A stretch of DNA of 64,000 nt from Ascochyta rabiei (lineage: Eukaryota > Ascomycota > Dothideomycetes > Pleosporales > Didymellaceae): positions 1,364,001 through 1,428,000 of the forward strand of contig NC_082412.1 of assembly GCF_004011695.2 (NCBI RefSeq), in the 5' to 3' direction. Below the pieces are notes generated by a model. The model had not been told where the DNA came from. It searched no databases and saw only the letters and a program-made list of their open reading frames with translations. Below are positions 32,144 through 42,199 of this stretch, one piece after another (the first letter of the stretch is position 1; the number at the start of each line of letters is the position of its first letter). The position numbers and the translations under genes are program-made.

Positions 32144-34601
32144 ATGCCTTACAGCAAAACAGACGAGCTTGCCATCAACACGATCCGCACCCTCGCGGTT
32201 AGTACTGCCCTGTTCTGCCCGAACAACGCTGATAGCTACCCCGCTACGACATGCTTTCTTCCCAACAGCATCACGATGACGGCGACTACGAAGTTTGAGT
32301 CTCAATTCGCTGACGATGAGCACTGTATAGGTCGATGCCACCGCGAAGGCCAACTCGGGTCACCCGGGTGCCCCTATGGGCATGGCCCCGGTTGCCCACG
32401 TCCTTTTCAACAAGTTCATGAAGTTCAACCCCAAGAACCCGGAATGGTTGAACCGCGACCGATTTGTCCTCTCGTATGTCCTCCTGAGCTGGTGAACTGT
32501 GTCTACGGCTTTCATGGCCTGGCGCAGCTTTTCTGCGGTGCTCCGTCGTCATCCGAGCGTCACGCACTGACCCCGCCTACAGCAACGGTCACGGATGCAT
32601 GCTTCAGTATGCTCTGCTGCACCTGTTCGGCTACCAGATCAGCATCGACGACCTGAAGAACTTCCGTGTAAGCACCGTTGGGAAACACTGTCTATAGAAC
32701 AAAACTGACAACTACAGCAAATCGACTCCATCACCCCCGGTCACCCCGAGTCCCACGATACCCCCGGTATTGAGGTCACCACTGGCCCTCTTGGCCAGGG
32801 TTTCGCCAACGCTGTCGGTCTTGCCATTGCCGAGAGGCACACTGCCGCTGTTTTCAACAAACCCGGATACGAGCTGGTCAACAACTACACATACGCTTTC
32901 TTCGGTGATGGCTGTGCTATGGAGGGTATTGCCTCAGAGGCTGCTTCAATGGCTGGCCACCTGCAGCTCGGCAACCTCATCATGGTCTACGACGACAACC
33001 ACATTTCCATCGGTAAGTTTCGGAGACGTCGTTTTGCAAACATGGATCGCTAATGTACATGTCAGACGGTGACACCAAGTGCGCTTTCACCGAGGATGTC
33101 ATGAAGCGATTCGAGGCCTACGGCTGGCACACGCAGCACGTCGAGGACGGTGACTCCGACCTCGAGGGCATCGAGGCTGCTATCAAGAAGGCCCAGGAGG
33201 TCAAGGACAAGCCTTCCGTCATCAAGCTGACCACCACTATTGGTTTCGGCTCTAAGCTCCAGGGTACCGGCGGTGTCCACGGCAACCCCCTGAAGCCTGA
33301 CGACATCAAGAGCGTCAAGGAGAAGTTCGGTTTCGACCCCGAGCAGACCTTTGTCGTTCCCCAGGAGGTTTACGACATGTACCACAAGCACGCCGCTGAG
33401 GGTGCCGCTGCTGAGCAGGAGTGGAACCAGCTCCTCGAGAAGTACAGCAAGGAGCACCAGGACCTGTACAAGGACCTTGTCCGCCGTCAGACCCGCGACC
33501 TCCCCGAGGGTTGGGAGAAGAGCCTCCCCACATACAAGCCCACTGACTCCGCCATCGCCTCCAGGAAGCTGTCCGAGGCTGTTCTTGAGGCTATCCACGG
33601 CGTTGTTCCTGAGCTCATCTCGGGTTCTGCCGATTTGACTGGCTCCAACAACACCCGATGGAAGAACGCCGTCGACTTTCAGCCCCCTAACCTGGGCATT
33701 GGAGAGTGGTCTGGCCGCTACATGAGGTACGGTGTCCGTGAGCACGCCATGGCCGCCGTCATGAACGGTTTGTCTGCCTACGGTACCATCATTCCCGCTG
33801 GTGGTACTTTCCTCAACTTCGTCTCGTACGCCGCCGGTGCCGTCCGCCTTTCCGCGCTCTCTCACCAGCGTCTGATTCACGTTGCTACCCACGACTCCAT
33901 TGGTCTTGGTGAGGACGGTGCGACTCACCAGCCTATCGAGACTCTCGCTCACTTCCGTGCTCTGCCCAACTGCATGGTCTGGCGCCCCGCTGACGGCAAC
34001 GAGACCTCTGCCGCCTACTACATGGCCCTTACCTCCAAGGGCACTCCCTCTATCCTCGCTCTCACCCGTCAGAACCTGCCCCAGCTTGAGGGCTCCACAC
34101 TCGAGAACGGTATCAAGGGTGGATATGTTGCTCTTGAGAAGGAGGGTGCTGATGTCACACTCGTCTCCACTGGTTCTGAGGTTTCCCTCTGCCTCGAGGC
34201 CGTCAAGACCCTCGAGGAGCAGGGCCTTAAGGCTCGTGTTGTCTCTCTGCCCTGCTGGGAGGTATTCGACGCCCAGGACAAGGAGTACAAGCTCTCCGTT
34301 ATCCCCGACGGTATCCCCACACTGTCTGTCGAGGTCATGTCCACACTTGGTTGGGAGAAGTACTCGCACGAGCAGTTCGGTCTCAACAGGTTCGGTGCCT
34401 CCGGCCCTTACAAGGACGTCTATAAGGTAAGCTTAAACCCAACAAACATAATGGGAAGTCATCGATCACTAACTCCCACCGCAGAAGTTCGAGTTCACCC
34501 CAGAGGGTGTTGCCAAGCGCGCGAAGCTCACCGTCGACTTCTACAAGGATGTCAAGCCTCTTCGCTCGCCCGTTAACCGTGCTTTCCAGCAGCTTATCTA
34601 A
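32144..34601 (+). CDS. TKL1: Transketolase
   Basis: Six exons: 32144-32197, 32331-32473, 32583-32667, 32718-33012, 33066-34426 and 34485-34601, giving 684 residues, the usual length. The first two introns are 133 and 109 bp and the others 50-58 bp. Key blocks: [20 protein letters not shown] at the start of the thiamine diphosphate domain, the [20 protein letters not shown] diphosphate motif, the magnesium-binding DDNHISI region, and [18 protein letters not shown] in the pyrimidine-binding domain. Family knowledge: transfer of two-carbon units between ketose and aldose phosphates in the non-oxidative pentose phosphate pathway, in the cytosol. Strong codon bias marks it as highly expressed, and a long empty frame runs on the other strand. 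The identification is secure. Confidence 0.97.
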
Positions 34602-34956
34602 GCGTTTGCGCAAGCTAATAGCATTGTTGAGGCGCGGCGTTTGGCTTCATTGACCCATGAGAAACGACCGGTTTGCGATTACGTAGTTCACACGATGAAA
34701 ACTAGGACGCCCCCGGATATATAGAATTTGATTCCCATTTTACGAGCAATGCATGTCCCTTACCTGCCTCCAAGGAAAACATGGTAAGATATTGTTAGTG
34801 CTGCTCACTGAAACACTTGGCAAAAAGTTTGGTCGATAGCGGAGCTGGCTGCACGGGGAGTGGCCAGTGAAGCAAAATACTGATTTGACATGACAAGCGT
34901 TTTTAGATTAGTACATATTAGATAGAGTGGGTGGTAATTGTCATGTGATTAGAATA

Positions 34957-35028
34957 GCCTCCTTGGCCAAGTGGTAAGGCGTCGCACTTGTAATGCGAAG
35001 ATCGCTCGTTCGATTCGGGTAGGTGGCA
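34957..35028 (+). tRNA. tRNA-Thr (anticodon TGT)
   Basis: The 72-nt cloverleaf begins GCCTCCTTGGCC and ends GGTGGC plus discriminator A. The anticodon stem TCGCA/TGCGA is perfect around the loop CTTGTAA, giving TGT for threonine. The T loop is TTCGATT with a stem that uses two G-T pairs. The acceptor stem has a single T-T mismatch at pair 4-69. No intron. The D arm (GGCCAAGTGGTAAGGC) and the B-box GTTCGATTC are normal. Confidence 0.9.
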
Positions 35029-35878
35029 AAACCTTCTTTTTTGTCTGTGGATATCTATAGTCATCGCAAACTGCTCAATGCCACACCTTCTGAGGTGGAC
35101 ACAGGCGTTGTTTTTGCATCTCCACGTTACATAATCTTTATAAAAGCAACAGCTGGTGGGCTTTTCTCTCAGCTCGCAAACATGTCTTCCGCAGTTTGAT
35201 CGCTACACAGAATAGTGCTCAGTTTGCTGGAAGGTAGGTAGGTCATCTGTAGCTGGTGGGTATCGCTACTGGTGTTCGACTGCTTGATTTTGTAAAGACT
35301 TGCTTGAGTGTAGTAACTCTACAGTTGTGTGCATTACGGGCGTTTCGCTATAGGTAGCCGTCTATCTCGACGGTGGACTATAGTCTGGTGTGATACTTCT
35401 GTATGATCTACTCCTATCTGATCACCAATGTAATTGCCTACCGAACGCAGTGCTGTTTGCATATTCCAGCTACGACCAGCTCCCGTGCAACGACTCACAG
35501 TAAGTGCAAGCTGCCCTTTGGTCGTGTCAGTGGCTCGCGCTGGTCCGTCCTTGCTTGTGGCCGAGTTGTGCAACGTCGAGAGTGCATTCCTCGAGTACCG
35601 GGTCCCTGGTCCACGGGGCATTCCATGCGGGCGAACGGCTCGTTGGCCCCTCGATCTTTCGTGGCGACTTCTTGCCTTCACAGGCCTGACTGCACGGATG
35701 TAATGAACGCAACAAAGCACCCAGACGTTTTGTCAATGGCTGGGGCACGCTCAAGGATGCGAAACTCACAGCTTGCTGTTCCATGGACGGGCGGCATTGC
35801 GACACGAAAGCCGACTGAAGCGTGTGAAGTATATGATGTGCCGAACAAGCACTGTTGCACTCTTCGCCGTACCACCCG

Positions 35879-35882
<4 letters not shown>

Positions 35883-35911
<29 letters not shown>
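35883..35911 (+). repeat. (CT)n microsatellite
   Basis: Uninterrupted CT repeats of about 28 bp, followed by a small CCCTCTG break. It lies upstream of the coiled-coil gene at 36047 and may be part of its pyrimidine-rich promoter. Confidence 0.95.
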
Positions 35912-35913
<2 letters not shown>

Positions 35914-36046
35914 TGTAGCCAGCTCGGGCCTTCTCGCATAGGCTCGTTACGCGGGACCGTCATGCTTCCCAGCTCTTCAGCAACCCGCAGGTAGATATCT
36001 CAGTTCCCTCCTCACCATCGCACTGAACTCCATCAGCACATCCGCA

Positions 36047-36652
36047 ATGAATACTTCGAACGTATCGCTCATCAGAAGCAGCAGCAGCAGCAGCGACGGC
36101 AAAATCGCCAATACCCCACAGTCTCCATCATCTTCGTCCTCATCTTCGTCCTCATCAAAGCCGTGGCCCTTGAAACGACTCCCCTCTCAACTCCGCATCC
36201 TCAAACCCCGCATCCACATCCCCTGGCCCCAAAAACAATCCTTCGTCAAACTCCCAAAAGACGAGAGCCAACTCGACGCTAAACCACTTCACTTCCACAC
36301 CCACACCCACACCAATATCAATACCAATACCGATGCTAATGACGACGGCAACAGCGATGCGGATGCTAGTACCACCCCGCGATACCTCCAGAAGAAAGAG
36401 AGGAAACTGCGTGTGCGAGAAGCAGAAGTGGGGAGGCGGGAAGATGAGGTGCGCGTGAGGGAACACAAGGTCTGGGAGGGGCTGAAGGAGATGGCGAGGG
36501 GGAAAGTGCATGTAGCTATTCTGGAAGAAAGGGTTAAGGAGTTGGAGGGGGAGGTTGGTGGTGGCCGGAAGAAGGGGGCCGATGTGGGTGCGAGCAGTGA
36601 GCGGGGGACGAGACAGTGGTGGGTGAAAGGGTGGTGGAGTTTTCGCGAGTAG
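36047..36652 (+). CDS. Small Ser-rich, coiled-coil protein, function unknown
   Basis: An intronless frame of 201 residues from ATG 36047. The N-terminus is Ser-rich (runs of six or more Ser) and basic with Pro/Leu/Lys (RLPSQLRILKPRIHIPWPQK). Then comes a Thr/His/Asn/Asp-rich linker coded by short imperfect repeats, and a coiled-coil-like helix of charged residues at about 115-180 (KKERKLRVREAEVGRREDEV and on). It ends in a Trp-rich basic tail, WWVKGWWSFRE. I do not recognise a family and cannot infer a role. Support comes from the clear start, promoter-like CT tract and biased composition; it could also be a lineage-specific gene. Confidence 0.5.
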   Translation: MNTSNVSLIRSSSSSSDGKIANTPQSPSSSSSSSSSSKPWPLKRLPSQLRILKPRIHIPWPQKQSFVKLPKDESQLDAKPLHFHTHTHTNINTNTDANDDGNSDADASTTPRYLQKKERKLRVREAEVGRREDEVRVREHKVWEGLKEMARGKVHVAILEERVKELEGEVGGGRKKGADVGASSERGTRQWWVKGWWSFRE

Positions 36653-36865
36653 GGAGATTGGGGGTTATGGTGTAGTCTGAGTGTGCGAGAGAGAGGGAGA
36701 GAGCTTGGAACAGAAGAGGAGACTAATTCCCTAGGATACAGAGAAGATGTACTGTGATTGTGTCCACAGTTAGTATAGTACAGTACCTGCGCTCGAATAA
36801 CCATGTCGCTGACCGTGCATTGTGCCAATGTTCATCCGCTTTCACACCCAAACTTTAGCGATGCT

Positions 36866-37808
36866 CTATCCCCTCAGGCCAAGCAAGAAGCTGCCGCCTG
36901 TCTTGCCGCCGTCAGCCCCCGCACCGCCACCAGGCAGGTACGAGACGTTGGGATTCCTGGCCAGCATCTGCGCAATGTCCTTCTGTGTCTCGATTCTTCG
37001 GATCATGATCAGGCCATCACCGCTCTTCGCAACCGCCTTGGAAATGGTGTCGGCGGCCTCGGCCTCACCCTCAGCCCGGATAACGTTGGCCTGCCTCTCC
37101 TGCTCGGCCTTCTCGACGATGAAGCGCGCGCGCTCGGCCTCCTGCTGGGCAATCTGCTTCTCCTCGACGGCCTTGGTGAACTCCTTGCCGAAGGTCATGT
37201 GTGTGATGGAAACGTCCTCGAGGGCAATGTTGAACTCGTTGGCGCGCTTGAGCAGGTCGGCGCGGATCCTGTTGGAGACGGCTTCACGCTGGGTGATGAG
37301 CTCGGCGGCGTCGAACTGCGCGACGATGGCTTTGAGGACCTCATTACCGATCGAGGGCAGGACGCGCTCGTCGTAGTCTTGACCGAGGTTCTGGGTGGTG
37401 TTAGTTCGCCTTGTTTGGATGCGTTACATTTGGCGGCGCCGTGGCTGCCCATGGGAGTTGCGTGTGTGTGTATGTGTGTGCACGCACCTGGTAGATCTTA
37501 GGCAGCTGCTTGACCTCCGGGCGATGCAGCACCCTCAGCGTCAGGGTAACCATCTGCAGGTCCTTGGATCCGGTGGTGGTGCTGATGTTCCTCGGCCGTG
37601 TGCGGACATCGAAGACAATGGCGCGCTGCAGCCAGGGGACCAGGAAATGTGTGCCCTCGTTGACGACCTGCTCCTTCACTCCGGACAGGCGGTCGAAGAT
37701 GACGGCGCGCGTGCCACCCTTGACGTCGTAGATGGACGACTGTGCGAGAGAGAAGGCGACGGCGCCGGGGACGACCCAGCGGAATATCGAGCTTGGTAGG
37801 GCGGCCAT
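36866..37808 (-). CDS. PHB1: Prohibitin-1
   Basis: Exons 37488-37808 and 36866-37390 on the minus strand with a 97-bp phase-0 intron encode 281 residues, the family length. The start [20 protein letters not shown] has the single N-terminal membrane anchor. The PHB/SPFH domain follows: [40 protein letters not shown] and [14 protein letters not shown]. The coiled-coil tail has [20 protein letters not shown] and YLPGGGAGA near the end. Family knowledge: with Phb2 it forms the ring-shaped scaffold of the mitochondrial inner membrane, which steadies respiratory complexes and m-AAA protease. The intron starts in a (GT)n stretch at about 37460-37487. Lys and Ile content of the YLP motif is typical of Phb1 rather than of Phb2. 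Confidence 0.93.
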
Positions 37809-38222
37809 GGCGATGTGTAGAGGCGGGTGGGTTCGTTGGGATGGGAGTGCGGCGAGTCGATGGCGTTGATGTTCGAGAAATGGAAACGGAGGAGGAGCTG
37901 TCATCGAGCACAGACCGCCCTCGCATTCGCCGCTCACCACCACTCACCCACCACCAGCATGCATCCGCCAGGACGAGGATACAACTCCAGCATGCAACAC
38001 AACAGCTGTACTCTACTACAGAAATGCATATACAAGCGATATAGACACAAGCGAACAAAAAGATGCAGTCAAGGAAGAGCTGGAAATATGCATTGATCTA
38101 ATGCTCCGCTAAATGTATGAACATGTCTGATCGCAAATAATGATCAAAAGAGAAGAATGTACCAAGTATGCATCCCACCCAGAGCGTCTCGAATATGCAA
38201 TCATCAATCGAATCTCGATCGA
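37809..38222. other. Intergenic between PHB1 and eIF4E-family gene
   Basis: These 414 bp include the PHB1 promoter. No other feature is seen. Confidence 0.6.
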
Positions 38223-39005
38223 TTACGCATTCGTCTCCTCCTGCGCGATGAAGCCCTTGTGCTCGTTGTGCGCCTTGTACCAGTAGCTGTCCTCCTTCTT
38301 GGGCTGGAGCTCGGGCGACAGCTTTTCCAGTATGACAGCGAGCAGCTTCTCTCGTCCCGCCTTGTTGTCTGCGTCGCGATTCCAAACAGCAATCTGCACC
38401 GCGTTCCAGCGGACAGAGTACGAAAGACCGCAGATATCGTCGTTAAACGCTGCATATTGTTAGTAAAAAAAAAAAACGAACGCATACTCCAAGTCCATGG
38501 ACAAGGACAACTTACAAGCACGCTTCGTCTCAACAGCACCCTGCAGAACGTCGCCAACAGCAAGCAGGCAAAGCTCGTGCCAGAACTGTGGCGCGACGTC
38601 CTTGGTGACCTTGAAGTACCACGCCCCGCCCCGCGCGTTTCGCGGATCCTCCCACACTGGCTTGATGCCCATGTGAAAGAGATGGATCGAGTCGCGCAGT
38701 TTCAGGCTCTCGACGGGAATGTTGTTGAAATGCTGGTAAAACTCCTTGATGCTGATGATCTGCTCGCCAAGTGGCTTCGGCCGTGATGCGTACTCCTCAA
38801 GTTGTGCTGTCTTGTCCTTGGAACCGCTTTGCTGCCCCTTCTCCGCCCAGAACATCCACCGGAAGCGGAACTCGGGAACACGGACGGACTTGAAGATCGA
38901 ATTCAGCATCGCAGATCCGCGTGCTGGCGAAGCTGTGGCAGACTGTTCTGAAGCTGATGCCGGAGGCAGGTTGGAGGTGCTGAGCACCGGGAAGCGGCCG
39001 GCCAT
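38223..39005 (-). CDS. eIF4E-family cap-binding protein, class II-like
   Basis: Exons 38516-39005 and 38223-38449 on the minus strand encode 238 residues; the 66-bp intron carries a poly-A run on the plus strand and a TACTAAC branch 9 bases before the acceptor. The first 35 residues are disordered. The fold begins at FRFRWMFWAEKGQQ and contains HLFHMGIKPVWEDPRNARGG, with the cap-stacking Trp-Glu pair, followed by ICGLSYSVRWNAVQIAVWNR. The second cap-stacking Trp of canonical eIF4E (Trp56 of the human protein) is not evident, as the sequence there reads SKDKTAQLEEYASRP. Family knowledge: class II (4EHP-type) proteins bind the mRNA cap more weakly and can repress translation. Cap affinity is therefore uncertain; the fold assignment is firm. 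Confidence 0.85.
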
Positions 39006-40564
39006 TATGGGAGTAGAAGGTGAAGTACGAAAGTGGGAAGGGATAATTGGAAGCTTGTTGATTTTGTGCGAGCTGCAAAGATCCGGTTGCAACTGGCAAC
39101 AGCGAGGTCGTTCTTGATGTCACTGGTCGTCTTGGTAGGTCGAGTGTGAGGTTGAAGAGTGGCAATGTGCCGAAGAGAGGAAGACCTAAGTAGATCGAGA
39201 ACGTATTGCACGCCGAATTTGGTATCCGGGTTGGGTTTGTTGATTGAGGAATCGAGTTGCAGAAACTTGTCAATGTTAGCGTTGTGAGCTTCAGATGTTC
39301 TCAGCATGCCAACAGGGCAAGCGACTTCAGTTATGACGGCGATTGTGCAGAGCTAAGAACGGTACTGAGGAAGTGGAGCAGTTGCGTAGTGGTAGAACCA
39401 AGCAGACCGGATTACGAGCGAGGGGTTGTGGAAGGGGATGAAGTGCGTGGACACCCCAGCCTCCGGTTTTGGCGCTGTAGGCAATGATCATTCCTACAAC
39501 AGCAAGAGAGAGTCTAGTGTTGCAGCCGGCGCCCTCACGGGGGCTAGGTGTGACATTTGGTGAAGGTGAATGCTAACGACGGGCGGTGAAGAGTGCGGTA
39601 GCGGCACATCTAAGCTGAATGTGACGAACGAACGATGGCGACAGGCCGGACGAGTCAAGAATATTGTTTCTCCATGTTTCGATAGGCGTAAGATGGAGTT
39701 GCATGTTTCCAAGAGAGTATTGCCATGAATGCCAAGCGTTGATATCGGCGAGAGTGGAAGGCGCCAGGTGGGGAAGCACAGGAGCGATGGAGACCCAGGG
39801 TTTGCAGCCGAATCATCAAAGGCCGCACAGGAGATGTTGACGAAGGAACAGGGTGGAAAAGACGGCCTTGCAAACAAGATTGTACGTACCGGTTCACGCC
39901 TGATATCACGTTGTTTGTCCTCTAACAGCCTTGTTAACGGCTCGTATACCGCGCGGAAAGTCCTGGAGTAGCACAGCAAAGAGCACCTGGACACTCGAGG
40001 GGATGGAAGAAGAAGAGTCGGCAGCACGTCAATGAAGAGGTGAGGTGCGATGGGACTTGGCCAGCTGCACTTCTATTAGTAGCATCTGTCCACCGAACAA
40101 GTCAGCGGCGGAAGCTGTAGCCGCCCGTTCTGGCGTTTCAGCGCGCCGTTTCAACCCCTGCGTACACCAACAAGAGGCCATGCCCGAGGCCCGCACGGCG
40201 GCGCACGCCCAACCACTGCAGATGGCGTCGCCCTTGGCGTCGACCATGGCGGCTGCAGGCCGCTCAATGGGCCTGTCAGACTTCTTAGACCTTTATTCAT
40301 GAAATCTCGCAGATGCTGGCTTTGAATTGTGAGACTCACACTCCAGTTGCGTGCGGAAGTGGTCATTCCCATGTGACGTCGCGGGTTGCATTGGCTCGCA
40401 CCTGAGACCCCCGCGGCATAACTCGCCCGCTTCCCCCCAAATAATTTGACAAGTCCTGCCATTTCTTCCACCAAAGCCCGAGACAGTTCGGGAACCACCA
40501 CCTCCGCAGAACTACTGTGCTGCCCGTCACACCCTTTGAACACCGTCTCATAGCCACTGCTACC
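39006..40564. other. Divergent intergenic region, no gene supported
   Basis: These 1.56 kb lie between divergent start codons (eIF4E-family and NOPCHAP1-like). Several short frames occur (for example minus 39494-40027) but none has motif or splice support. Both promoters should be here. Confidence 0.55.
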
Positions 40565-41298
40565 ATGGCCTCCCCTGCCGCTCCACAGCTCGCCGACCGT
40601 CGTAAGCGCACGAAACTCTCTCCCGAGAACAGCTTGGAGCCTTCAGTTTCCCGCAAGTCAGAATCCACGGCCAAGGCTTCAAATGCACCTGCCAAACCCA
40701 CCGATGCTAGTGACTTGAACTCGGACAATGAGAGCAGCGAGCTCTCTGAGTCGAGCGAAGAGCCCAGCGACTTCAGCTCCAGCGAGGGTGAAGACGACGG
40801 TACTCAGATGGACGCCGACAAGACATCCAAAGAGCCAGACGTTGTCAATCTGAGAGCAAACAGAGGGAAGAAGCCCACATACAAGCTGGACGAACAAGAG
40901 CTCGGCCCAGACATCAGGACTTTCTTGAAAGATTTCCTGCCGCAGCTGAAGGCCGCAAACGAAGAGCTCGAGGCCCAGCGCAAGGACGGCACTCTGAAGA
41001 AGCGGGAGATTGACGCTGTTGACGGAGAGGAAGACGAGCAGTACATCGAAATGGTATGTGTCTTCGCGTGGAATCGTCAACATGAACTAAGGTGATTTAG
41101 AATCTCGGTCTCGGAGTGCTGAAGATGAAAGACGCAGAGAACAGCTCAGAGAGCAGCAGTGGCAGCGACAGCGACAGCGACATGAACGACGCCGAAGACA
41201 CCGCAAAAGAGAAGGACGTGCTTGGCAAGCTCATGGGCCAGGAAAAGACAAAGGAGGCTGCTGGCATTCAGGAGGTCAATGAAAAGCAAGGTGCATGA
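40565..41298 (+). CDS. Acidic nuclear protein, NOPCHAP1/DUF4598-like
   Basis: Exons 40565-41053 and 41101-41298, with a 47-bp phase-0 intron, encode 228 residues. The N-terminal half is Ser/Glu/Asp-rich. The conserved block is KPTYKLDEQELGPDIRTFLK DFLPQLKAANEELEAQ, an EEDEQYIEM end and NLGLGVL just after the splice. The chain then runs into acidic Ser and Lys-rich sequence. The YIEM-NLGLGVL signature is what I associate with fungal DUF4598/NOPCHAP1 proteins, which in animals chaperone NOP58 into box C/D snoRNPs. I cannot verify this without a search. No signal peptide or membrane segment. It converges on the DUF1264 gene with 67 bp between the stop codons. Confidence 0.6.
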
Positions 41299-41365
41299 GG
41301 CCGTCATTGCATTCATTTGTCAGCTACGTTGGACACACTGCTCGCCAGCGAGATCAGGGTGTTGT

Positions 41366-42199
41366 CTACGATTCCTTCTCCCCAACGTGTCCAAGGCCGC
41401 CCTTCGCCCAGGTAGCATCGGCATTCGGGTGAATATCCGGAACCTTGATGTACTCACGCACCTCCTTTTTACGCTTGTGGTCAGTTCCAAATCGCCTGTC
41501 CCGGTCCTCGATAATCTTCTCGAAGTTTGGCATCTGATCGGCTGATGTGTAACTCGTCATAAGCTGTGGTGGACCCAGGGGTAGTTTATCTCCTCTATCT
41601 GTCTGCCAGAGATGGTAGATCTTGCCGTAGAGATGAACAACCTCTTCCATCTCCTTGTTCTCGGCAAGCTCCCAAGCAGCCTCTGGAACAGCTTTAGGCT
41701 TCGGCATGATCAGCATACCAGACTTGACCTCGAACACGTGCGAATGCCACAGCTTCTGCTCTTCTTTATCCAGAGTTTCGTACAGATGCGGCTTAATCAT
41801 GTATTCTGTAATGCGATCAGCAAGAGTCGTATGGTTACACAGCAAGGGACTCCAAGCACCCACCGATACCGATAATCCGTGCTGGCTGCACAGGTGAATC
41901 ATACAGGATGCACTGCCTCACATCCTCGTTGAGATGTGCGCAGTAATGGTTGGCCTCAACCGCATCTCGCGTTGGGTCGTGAGCATATGCATGGAAGGCG
42001 TTCAGATGTGCGCATATCCTTTGCACTGGCTCAAAGTTCTGAGACTTGTTAGCATCAATCGATTGACAAAAGCGAGCATCAATACCTGAACGGCAGCGGC
42101 TCCGGTCTCTAGTGTCTTGTTCAACAAGCTTTCTGGCTCGCCAGCTGTCTTGCTGGTAACTGGAAGCGAATCCATGTTGTGGCAGGCGGTGTCCGACAT
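41366..42199 (-). CDS. DUF1264 / oil-body-associated-like protein
   Basis: Exons 42086-42199, 41864-42038 and 41366-41805 on the minus strand encode 242 residues. Introns are 47 and 58 bp. The diagnostic sequence is [20 protein letters not shown], then [40 protein letters not shown] and [20 protein letters not shown]. This is the DUF1264 (OBAP) family, with conserved His and Cys in the first half. Its members in plants are linked to oil bodies; the fungal function is unknown. The C-terminus [20 protein letters not shown] is also typical. Neither a signal peptide nor a membrane helix is visible. The best donor of the second intron is GTGGGT, which gives the family GIEYMI. Confidence 0.88.

Larger units (their letters stand above)
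34602..36046. other. Intergenic with tRNA-Thr and a (CT)n tract
   Basis: This 1.45-kb stretch holds the tRNA at 34957-35028. A (CT)n tract at 35883-35911 lies about 150 bp upstream of the next start codon, as in many fungal promoters with CT-rich leaders. The rest has no supported feature. Confidence 0.6.

Noticed and set aside
33062..34369. Open minus-strand frame of 435 codons
   Set aside because: Antisense to the transketolase gene; same codon-bias effect, no family features.
39494..40027. Minus-strand frame of 177 codons
   Set aside because: Low-complexity Leu/Pro/Ser composition in a divergent promoter region, no supporting feature.
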